64,000 nt of DNA, from positions 1,488,001-1,552,000 of the forward strand of contig LUGG01000001.1 in the NCBI GenBank assembly GCA_001683735.1, written 5' to 3'. Below the pieces are notes generated by a model. That model saw only the letters and a list, made by a program, of their open reading frames with translations, had not been told where the DNA came from and did no database searches. Shown here piece by piece: positions 22,507 through 33,571 of the stretch (position 1 is its first letter; each line of letters starts with the position of its first letter). This DNA comes from Grifola frondosa (taxonomy: Eukaryota; Basidiomycota; Agaricomycetes; Polyporales; Grifolaceae). Made by a program: the position numbers and the translations under genes.

Positions 22507-25500
22507 GACATTTCTTTAAGAGTGCAGGATGGACTCAAGTTCATTTTAGGTGCATCCACATGGTCAGGTGAGATCACACTGATGATTGAATCTGTGCTGC
22601 AACTTTCAGAATTGTTGCAAATGATGCTCCTTCAAATAAGACAAGTCTAGTGGTTCAGCCACAGTCATTAAGTTTCATACATTCTTCTATGTGTTTGGCC
22701 TCTCCTCTACCCCCACAGTATACTCTGATTCATATTCTTCTGCTGTCACACCATCCTTTCTCCTTTGCATTCTTGGTTACCCTTATCATTAGCTTTCTGA
22801 GTATCATACATGGTTGATTTCATGTCTTTGAACTTGGACTCATTAATAAATACCCTGTACCTACTTTACAAAATTTAGACAAGTTTTCCCCTCAAGCTTA
22901 GAGCTAAGTTCCAGCACTACAACTTGTCATGATTATTCCTCACTCATCTCACACTGCATTTATCTTGAGTTATCCTGCAAGTCTTTTACTAAGCTTCTTT
23001 ACTGTGATCGCATTTTCTACTGCAACTGTGACTATGTTCTCTAAGTACTACAACTGCATTTTTGAGAAGCACAAGGAGTTCATGCAAGTTTTGCATTTGG
23101 ACCCCATGCTGTTGCAATTTAAAGCTAAGTTATTGCATTCCATTTGAGTTTCTTCTTCCTCCATCCTCTCATATTTGCATTCATATTCACGGAACCAAGA
23201 TGAGAAGCTTTTAGGCCCACTCATGACTTATCACATATCTATGTACTTGCCCGCCTCTGGGAGCATATGGAATGAAGTGTATTATTAATGAAGTACAAGC
23301 ATGCACCAATAGTGTCTCAAACGATTCTATGGGCAAAAGCCCAGCAAGCAGGCCTTCTGACCCCGAGCTCCGAGATACTCAGAAACCTATTGATGGAAGA
23401 GTATTAATGAGTAGTGATGGGGCGGGAGGGCCACCACAGGGAGTGGGTGGGTGGGCCTCCATGTGTTCTGTGTCAAGTCTTTATGTCTTTATGTCTGCAT
23501 GCATCTGTTAGTATCTAGGTGAGGGCCTCTTTGGGTCACCTGTTCTGCTCTGGGCCCCGATGGTGTATTGAAAACTTTTGTGGCCTTTAGATTAGCCAAA
23601 TGTACATTTCTGGCCCTCATTTTTGAACGAGAAGGGCTTCAGCGAGTCTGTCTTGTTTGACTGGTCAGCTTCATCCCATGCAAGGCTGATACCATTACGT
23701 CTTAAGTTCTTGCCTGTCAGGCAACAGCTGATATTATGATCTCTTGCTTGGTCTTTGCATCCTGCTTTTTCTTTTTTCTTCCTCTGACATGATGTGAGCC
23801 TGGGCTGTTTGCATGGATTGACTTCGCTGAGAAATTATAGCACTTTCTGCAGGTATTACTTAGGACTTATTTGAACTGATTTTTTCCTCAACTCTCCCCC
23901 TTGTCCAATGCCTCAGATACCCCGGAACACCTCCTTCCTTGCTATCTGCTCTGCAGTGTCTGCACCTTATCATGAATCCTATCCTTCCTTGTTCACCACT
24001 TACCACACAGTCCTTGTTACACCGTGCTCTGCAGGCGTGTCTCATCAGCCCAGCACCTGGCTCCTCGATGACACTGCCTACCCTTACATTGGTGTTGGGC
24101 AGTCTATCACCTGCATGTCCAATCCTGATGTCCGTTTGACCTATTTTGATGCCACGCTGCTGGCTCTCCGTATACTGGAGTCTGACTTCACCGAGTTTTA
24201 TGCAACCATCTTTCTCTCCGACAACCTTCTTCCTTTGGTTATCTCCATGGTCCCATCAAAAAAGCCCACCTGCCACTCCTGATCTGCCTATATCGGCTTG
24301 TGGCACGTTGCTACCTTCTTGACATCACTCTCCATTATTGCCCTCCTGCCTCCCCTATGCAGGGGGAACCCCTTGCATGGGTCAGTGGCCGGAACCAGCC
24401 AGGGCTGCCCACTAGGAGCACTCAACAGAACTGAGCCTTTGCAGTGGATAAATTGGTGGGCTTAGAGGATTTGGGCTAGGTGTGCATGATGTGAAGAGGG
24501 GGAATGGCATTAAGAGTGTCCTCCCAGGGGAAATTCAGCTGGGTGGGGAGGTGAAGGGTATCTGAGTGATGCTTTGCACCCTCTTGGTTTAAGTGGTTTG
24601 TAGCTGGCCTAGGTTCAATGTCTGGCTGTCTTGCTTTATCTTCTGCTTATGTCACAATTGTATGCCTCTGGGCATTTGGTGAATGGACTCCAGCCTTTAT
24701 CTATTGTGTGCCTCTTCAGTGAGGACCTTGGTGTCAGCACCTAATCTGTGATGCTGAACGGATGGGCCAGGGGATAAGAAATTGATTGAGGTAGAGACAC
24801 TACATAAGAAATGAGCAATGTAATGCAAGAGGCAAAAGAGAAAGGGATAAGTGCCCTTTTGCTGTCACTCATTCATAGATGCTGTTCTCAGTCTTCAGTC
24901 ATGCCTCCTTATGTCTGAGAACATTGAACTTCTGATCCAAGCTACAACCTTCACACATATAACAAGTGCATGTGTTTATTTAAATTTTAGTTCAGGTCTA
25001 GTTCGAGTCTTATCAATGCATTGTAATTATATTTTAAATAATATTATAATATTTGCTAATATTATATTAAACTTATTTATTCAAAATTTATCATGTCTCT
25101 ATGATGTTCTCTCTGAAATCATGAAATTTTTTCTTCAGTGACATGGTAATTAAATTCAAAATACACTCACCATCAGCTCAACCATCTTATGTAGGCTGCA
25201 TTGTAAACACAAAGAAATTTATTTTTAAATATTTTCTGAATGGAATTATCAGATTAATATAGTATTTAACCTGTAAATATAATTAAATATATCACTGAAT
25301 GCATGACCAAAAGTATGCAGCTTTCATGATGTTGCTTATTTTGAATTTTCTTGTTAGAATTATTTAGTATTATTACATTATGTGATCAAAACAAATCATT
25401 TAGTAACATTCTGATATGGTTGTGATCTCATTCAAAACACGTTGGAGGAAAACATAGTAGATACATGATGAACTTATATTACTTGTTATCAGTATGTGTT

Positions 25501-25600
25501 TTCTGAAATTAGTCAAAAAACATAAAAAATGTATTTTGAGAATAAATGAAATAGTATTATGACATTGCCACCAAAATTACATGGAACACATTCAATCAAA
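22507..25600. other. AT-rich island with a less AT-rich patch (about 23310-24450)
   Basis: Outside the patch the sequence is AT-rich without recognised genes. The patch is visibly more GC-rich and still poor in CpG. It holds short frames at 23272-23511 (MGKSPASRPSDPELRD...) and 23908-24282 (PSTWLLDDTAYPYIGVGQS, RLTYFDATLLALRILESDF), the latter protein-like but not assignable to a family. It may be a retroelement or host-gene fragment. Confidence 0.45.
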
Positions 25601-25608
25601 GTTTATTA

Positions 25609-25964
25609 TAGTGTTGCCATGGCTTAGTCTCATCTGTTTCAGCTTTTTAGGTATTCTGACATAAGTGTTGGATCATGATGTTAATTGAAATTAATATCTA
25701 AAATGTATATATATTGGAATATAATGCAATCATTTGCATAATTTTCTTTGATATGTTTTAATTTCAGTTACATTGATAATATAGCTGACTCAAAAGCTGG
25801 ACTTTGCAATTGGCTTTTTGTCCATATTAACATTTTAACTTTTGACATACTTATGTTGCTATATCTAGGCTACAAAATAAAGGTGAGATCACTGTATTAT
25901 CTGAAAAAGTGCACAAGTTATAAGTCATATATAGTTTAGGCCCAATTTAGCTGCAGCAACACTA
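25609..25964 (+). mobile_element. hAT-type MITE, copy 3 (356 bp)
   Basis: Starts TAGTGTTGCCATGGCTTAG and ends CTGCAGCAACACTA, collinear with copy 1. Flanking octamers are GTTTATTA (25601-25608) and GTTCACTA (25965-25972), differing by two T/C changes only, as expected of an aged 8-bp target duplication. Confidence 0.8.
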
Positions 25965-26040
25965 GTTCACTATAATATTACCATCAGAATAATTGGAATT
26001 TCTCAGTGTCTCCCATTGTCACATTTATAACTTGACAACA

Positions 26041-26088
26041 ATTATATATATATATATATAATATATATACTATATACTATATATTTAC
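26041..26088. repeat. AT dinucleotide microsatellite
   Basis: A run of alternating A and T with slippage-like interruptions, about 48 bp. Confidence 0.8.
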
Positions 26089-26261
26089 AAAACTTTTATA
26101 TGTGTATATTAAATGGTTGGAGCCTTAGCACAGCATATCCACCACATTACTATCTTTGATACATACCTTGATCCATTCTACCTTCTTATTATGATATGTG
26201 GCCTCTTCACTAGGGCCAACTGCATTTAAGTTGCAACCTTCCTCATCACCCTCATCAGCAA

Positions 26262-26398
26262 TTTCCTTGCCAGTCTTTGGGCTCTTATCGGTTCTTTTCC
26301 TCCTTATCAACATGAAAAATTGCCATTTTGGACACTTTTTAAGTAGCAAAAAGTAACTGAAAGTATAATAAAGGCAAATTTGAGTTTTACTAATGAAG
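26262..26398. repeat. island-edge inverted repeat, right copy
   Basis: Reverse complement of much of 12656-12856. Its outer end coincides with the start of the second DUF6593 duplication block. On the minus strand a 74-codon frame (26349-26125) runs out of it, with RRKRTDKSPKTGKEIADEGD. This may be the N-terminus of an unknown transposon protein. Confidence 0.6.
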
Positions 26399-27430
26399 AT
26401 ATCCTTTCGGAACCATTATAAAGAGAAGTCGATCATGTATGGGCGCCTAAGTCAGTATGCGCCTCGCTCCTTCCGAGTTCATATCAACTTCCTCGTAATG
26501 CAGTGCGAACCTGACGTCAACATCAATAAGTACTATATCAGACAGCCGCCTGAGGGCTGCGATCTGTCCTGAGCTGTCAAGCTCGTATCTCGAAACTTGC
26601 CAAGTTTCTCCACATTCCGCTCCATGCATGTTCCGGGATTTACACAGCCTTAATAGCTGAACCATATATCGCCCCCCATGCACCAAACAACGGTCGCTTA
26701 CTCGTTAAACGTCCCTATATATCTAGTACCACCAGCTTAAATCGCATCAGACCCCGATACCGACATGGAGCTCACCCTTTCGAAAAACTCACCAGTAAAC
26801 ACTGTGCTCTACGACGCTCAAGGGCAGCCACAATACCGCATCTTCACCCCATTTGCATTCTCGGGTCAAACGACCACGATCTATCGCGTTACGGGCCATC
26901 GCCCCGGTCCCGTCGATTATAACCACAAGACGCCGTACTCCGGGGAGGAAGAGTTGGCGAGGATACATTGGCATTCCTTTAGCCGCATGACGACGCTGGA
27001 GTATAACGGGCAGAGTGTCGAGTTTCATAGTTTCCTGCCGTCGCAGTCGGGATTGTTCAAGCAGTAAGTCAGTCACCTTAAATTACGACCGGCCTATCGC
27101 TGATGCACTCGGACACCTACTATGCAGCACCCGGCGCAAGCTGACTGGCCCAGACAACCGCACGTACGACTGGCACATGAAGAGCGCGTGCTACGTAAGT
27201 CTTTCGTCGCAGCGTCTCGCTGCACAAATGATTTCATCAGTTTCATCTCCAGCTCGATTTCACGGACGGATCAGGATCGACGATCCCCGTTGCCCGCTTC
27301 CACCTGGACAACATCTGGAAGAGCAAGAAGCCAATGCTCGAGATATCCCCCGCCGGGATGGACATGGTGGACCTCATCGTGATCACGTTTGTGTATGTGC
27401 AGAATAAGGAGGAGGAGAGCGAGCACACTG
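26398..27430. repeat. direct duplication, right copy (DUF6593 D locus)
   Basis: Same-orientation copy of about 11068-12100, starting TCGGAACCATTATAAAGAGA and containing the promoter region, three exons and both introns of a DUF6593 gene. Confidence 0.85.
26716..26722 (+). promoter_or_regulatory. TATA-like box of DUF6593 copy D
   Basis: TATATAT about 45 bp before the start codon, in the same position as in copy C. Confidence 0.45.
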
Positions 27431-27465
27431 CCACCGCCAGTGCTACCGCGGCTGCCGTGAGTTAA
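26765..27465 (+). CDS. DUF6593-domain protein, copy D
   Basis: An intact three-exon gene of about 192 residues: exons 26765-27063, 27128-27194 and 27253-27465. It runs MELTLSKNSPVNTVLYDAQG, QPQYRIFTPFAFSGQTT, VTGHRPGPVDYNHKT, LEYNGQSVEFHSFLPS, then TRRKLTGPDNRTYDWHMKS and FTDGSGSTIPVARFH, and LEISPAGMDMVDLIVITF. The tail is Glu/Ala/Thr-rich and differs from copy C, because the duplication fades there. Function is unknown. Reading frame, splice sites and upstream TATA are all preserved, so it may be expressed. The CpG-depleted island ends just upstream and CpG is normal in this gene. Confidence 0.85.
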
Positions 27466-28521
27466 ATGGCAGTCCGATACGGAACGGCATGGCAGTGACA
27501 CTGTGTATGGTGGTACTGTACTGTTCATCGCCGTGTGGCTCGAGCTGTGCGCTTGATGTACATGTCAATCTATACATGGGAGCCACTATTCCAGAACTCC
27601 CCGGAAGGTTTCTAACAGTTACAACATTAGAAGGGTCATGAAGGTCATGTTATCAACCATTTTAACCAGTTATTAACTAGATTCTAACGACATATATAAA
27701 TCAATGTTTCGGAGCTGTCTACACACCCTCTCGTACACATCTACCCCAAAATTCGGTGCAAGATGTTGTCTACCCTGTGAGTTATTCATAACACCTCTCG
27801 AGGACATCTCCGAGACTTGATGCGAAGCGCCCGACATTCGACACTCGTTATTAAAAATTCTAGGGTTATTCGCGGAACAGTATTGGGAGCATCGTTTGGC
27901 CCTGAGGTAGACTCATGCCCGTTATTCTCCGCTGATGTGGAGCACGACTATGACATCTCAGCGTAAAGTAGAGTAGGTATCACAGTGTATTTATGTCTGC
28001 ACGAAGTTGCAACAGCCTATCTTCGTTTCTGTTCACCTTCTGTTCCGGGAAGACGGCGGCAATATCGTGCGCAGCGCGATCACGATCGTCAAGCCCATCG
28101 AATCGAAGTGCGTCCTCAACTTAAGCACTCGGCACTCAGCGCTCAACCTCCGTCCGACATTCGGTCCACCAAGAAGAAAGTAGATTCGCGTGTACGATAA
28201 GCGATACAGTAAACAAGATCCCACGGCAGGGGGGTGTCGATCGTCAAGAACGATACAGAAGATGAACACGCAAAATCAAGTCCCGCGCAGGAAAAAAATC
28301 AAAAAAGAGCAGCAAGGATTACACATAGAGCGTGACGTCTAGTCGCGGCGAACTAGTCCGCATATCATGAATTTGAACCGGAAAGCGTGATACGATAACG
28401 AGGGGCGGCGTCTCCAACGCCAGGGAAGCAAGCAGAGCGTCCGTCAAAAAGTAAGTGGCGCAACGTGACACAAACCAAACCCCGCAAAAAACCAAGTCCA
28501 ACCCAGGCCCATGTCCTACAC
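27466..28521. other. intergenic, no gene recognised
   Basis: Between DUF6593 copy D and the convergent cupredoxin gene. The short frames on both strands are unconvincing. A TTAACCAGTTATTAACTAG stretch (about 27660-27680) is locally repetitive. Confidence 0.55.
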
Positions 28522-30106
28522 TTATAGCAGAAGAGCAGCCGCTGCAAACACCGAACCGAGCGCGAGTGCAAAGTTCGCGCCGAAGCCCGACGCAGCGTTA
28601 TTGCTAGATGACGACCCCGAGCTCGAGCTCGAGTTCGAGCCCGTCTGCGTAGCAGCGCCGGAGGCGACGGTGCCGTTGAGCTCCGCCGCGAGCGCCTTGA
28701 ACGCACTGAAGTTGCGTGCGCTGTCCTCAACGGCGTTCACCGCGAAGACCATACCGGCACCGCAGTGGCTAGAGCCGTCGGCCGCGTGCTGCTTGCACTG
28801 TGGAGGACGGAAGTCAAACCAATGTACAGAAATTGGAAGATAGATTCACGTACGTAGAACCACAGAGGAGTGGTGTCGTTAACGGTGACGCTCCAGGTGG
28901 GGAAGGTCGTCGCATTAGTAGCAACGGGCATGCTAAAAAAGTGATATTTCATCAACAAAGTTCCACAGCCGTGAAAATGTTGCGGACTCACAATCCCGAG
29001 TCAAGACCGATGACCGTGTTGGTCGTCGCGTTGGTTAAGATACGGCAAGGGTCGGCGAACGACGACTGCGTAGCGGTGTGATTTTTCTGGTGGCTACAAC
29101 CACAACGCCGTCAGCGCCTTCAAGCCAAGCCGATCAGGAAAGGAGACGTACAACTCGAATTCAATCGTGTCGCGGGGCGCCGCGGTGATGTTCGATGGGC
29201 TGAACGTGAGCTCGCCATCCGAGCCGCCGACGACAATCTTGTGCACACTCCCGCTGATCGACGAGGGCGTTGGGTCGGGGGAGCCAGGGTACGACGAGTA
29301 TACCGTCACCCACGAGGACGTCTGGACGGTGATCGTCTGGGTGACAACGACGGGGCTCCCCGCTGCAGGGATCGTGACGGTCCCATATGCGGCGGTAGTC
29401 CACGATGTAGTCGCGGTCGGGTTAGCGGTAGCGGTAGAAGCTGCAGCAGCGGTAGAAGCAGCGGCAGCGGCAGAGGCGGACAGGGCAGCACCCTGGGCAA
29501 GCGCCGCCGCCTTGAAGTTGGTGAAGGAGTTGGGCGAGCCATCTGCGGGACAGTTGACGGCGAAGACCATTCCCTGACCGCAGTGGCTGGCGGAGTACCG
29601 GCGCCTTGTTTGCAATAGACCCAAACTGGGTTGGTCTGATAATCGAAAATTAATAAGGGGACAGAAAATCAAAAAAGACATTAAGACGAACATCATTTAC
29701 GGTGATGGTATATGTGGGGAAGTTGTCGGTCTGGTTCGCGGGGACGGGGTTGCTGGAGAATTGTAGTGAGTCCAGATTGTAACCACGTGAATAGCATGAA
29801 TTGACAATTAACTTACAATCCAGAGTCGAAACCGCCATCTTTCAATCCGCACGGATTAGCGAAGGACGATTGCGTCGCGGTATGGTTCTTCTGCTGGAAA
29901 TGGAAAACAACTTGGTCGCCGACGTCGGCAAACTGTGATGAGGACAAGGTTCGTCAATCGACGGTAATTATGCGATGGAGAAGAGAACGCACAATCGCTT
30001 CAGGCGAGTATGTCAGGGAGCCGTTGGAACTTCCAACGGTGACATCGTGAATGGTCGCAGCAGCTGTGGAAGCAAGAGCAAAGAGGGAGACTGCTGAGAA
30101 GAACAT
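28522..30106 (-). CDS. secreted serine-rich protein with two cupredoxin domains and GPI-type C-terminus
   Basis: The start at 30106-30104 encodes a signal peptide (MFFSAVSLFALASTAAA). Domain 1: IHDVTVGSSNGSLTYSPEA, VVFHFQQKNHTATQSSFANP, FDSGLQ, DNFPTYTITVND, MVFAVNCPADGS. An Ala/Ser/Thr linker (about 29510-29380) follows. Domain 2: HKIVVGGSDGELTFSPSNIT, IEFEFHQKNHTATQSSFADP, NATTFPTWSVTVNDTTPLWF then YCKQ ... SHCGAGMVFAVN. The protein ends in a Ser/Gly stretch and a hydrophobic tail (FALALGSVFAAAALLL), typical of a GPI-anchored fungal wall protein. The Hxx(N) and C/H pattern is that of fungal cupredoxin-fold extracellular serine-rich proteins. The HC pair is clear only in domain 2. At 29617-29575 the domain 1 CxxHC region reads through a shifted frame and was not resolved. 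At least five small introns. Confidence 0.8.
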
Positions 30107-31436
30107 CTCTACCAGAGGATTTGAGAAGAGAATGAATGTGCGTAAAAGTCAAGAAAAAGAGAAATATAAAAAGAGAACGGCGAGAGGCTGTGGTGGAGAG
30201 GAAAGATGAAACGAGAAGGTGCGGTGAGTGGGTTTTGTTATGTGGGCGGTGCCGAGCGAATGGTAAACTCCGCGTCTGGGACGGATAGCATATGCTTGCA
30301 CATGCCCGGCCGGCAGACAACAACAGCGACTTCCTGGACCTGACTTGGTCGATCACACGCCCTCTCTCATTGGCCCACGGCCCGCACAAAAAACGCGCGA
30401 AGTGTTTCCTTTTGTTTCACGGAGATGTTGCATCTGCGTCACGTTTACTCAGATTCATGTTCCCTTGACAAAGTCTTCAGCATCGAGGATTGTCAGGCAT
30501 GCCCTGGCATGCCTATGGATAGCGCGCAAATGAGCTGCTCGATGACCACGCATGTCCATAGTGACACGGACATGAACAAAACGTTCTTCAGTTGTTGTAG
30601 TCGATTGTCATACCGTAACCGTGGATACGAGATAACCAGAGAAAATCCGAGGAAGCCGATGACATGAAGGGAGAACTGAGGTCCTTGCAAGTAATATGCA
30701 GTGATTCTTCTGTGTACACGAGGTCACTGTGCTGCGAGAGCATACTGACGAATGCAGTGTGAGTTCACAGCAGCGAATTTGAAACATCAGGGAAGGGACG
30801 CACGCACCGCACGATCCCCGATCTCTCTCGGCAAATTCCAGCTAATCCGGGGCGACTTTCAGAGAGACGCTGCCCCTTTGCCTCTTTGGGATGCTACGCC
30901 AACTTGTCTGTAGCCGCTCCGGCTTGTTCTTGGCTGTTCTCTAGGTGATGATAAAGTAAAACGCTCTGCGCACTGCTATCTGTGTTTTTCGGACGTCTAT
31001 ACCCCTTGGATTCATGCTCGAGGCTCTTGGTGGTTATTGTCTGAAATGAAGGTGTCCCAAGTGTTAAGTAGTCCGATGATATAGGATCCACCTGCGCTAC
31101 CTAGCAGATGCCCGGGCCCCAAATGCTGACATTGCATCCGATAATATATCGCAGCCTTTGATGGTTATTCCTCTCCTAGTCTAAAACTGACAGCATATAC
31201 TCTGCTCCGGTTGGATCATCAGGCAACGTCGCAATCCATCATGTCGCAGATAGATCAACAATTTCGAAGCGCCGAGCTGCAGCAAGCTGTACTTAGGTCG
31301 TAGTCGTCCCTCTTGAATAAGTACGGTTCCATCTTCCCATCGACACTACTAGTTTGATCTCTACTACCCTGATAACCTTATAATCCCCTTCTTGGTACTC
31401 TACGTTCACCTTCCTCTTCTCGTTTACTACTATAAT
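30107..31436. other. intergenic between divergent cupredoxin and MAP kinase genes
   Basis: 1.3 kb with no gene recognised. The two flanking genes are transcribed away from each other, so both promoters should lie here. Confidence 0.6.
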
Positions 31437-33156
<1,720 letters not shown>

Positions 33157-33571
33157 GCGAGCGATGCGACGACGTGTGCCTGTACGGATATTATCTGAGC
33201 TTTATCTTTATCACACGACCACACTCCTTGCTGCACTCTGTATACCTGGGCAATTATTTATGGAACGTATAATTTACAAATGCAATGCACTGTGTACCAC
33301 CGCATCGAACGAAGTGCAGACGGACAGCGAGGCCATGATACAGCAGAGCTAACGACACAATTTTAGCGAAAAGCCAGAACGTCAACATCATTGTCATATA
33401 ACCATATCGTCATATATTGGGAGAAAAAGTCCAAAAGAGCGTATCATATCGAATAATTCAAGTGGTTCGTAAGTGCATTCAAAATGAAGTACATGTTGTG
33501 TGTTCTGCTCCAGACAACTGTGCCTGCTCGGGTGTACGCGCGCACAAGTCAGTGGTGGTGAGCCCCAAGGC
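33157..33571. other. intergenic between convergent genes
   Basis: 3' ends of the MAP kinase and SAP-domain genes. No gene was recognised. Confidence 0.6.

Larger units (their letters stand above)
12144..26397. other. AT-rich, largely CpG-depleted transposon island
   Basis: Base composition changes abruptly at the end of DUF6593 copy C and returns to normal at the start of the copy D block. Two compositional states are mixed. 12144-13180 and about 17330-26390 are strongly AT-rich and nearly free of CpG; I found none at all between 17401 and 18566. 13200-17320 contains ordinary CpG and coding-like frames (Helitron and OB-fold-like gene). The island holds a decayed Tc1/mariner element, three related MITEs, inverted repeats near both ends and no recognisable host gene. 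Confidence 0.85.

Noticed and set aside
12144..26397. The AT-rich island as organellar (mitochondrial) DNA or a bacterial contaminant.
   Set aside because: It contains nuclear transposons (Tc1, hAT MITEs, Helitron) and is linked on both sides to copies of the same host gene. No mitochondrial gene is visible.
29167..29618. Long Gly/Arg- and Val/Ala-rich plus-strand frames opposite the cupredoxin gene.
   Set aside because: Shadows of the Ala/Ser linker of the cupredoxin protein on the opposite strand.
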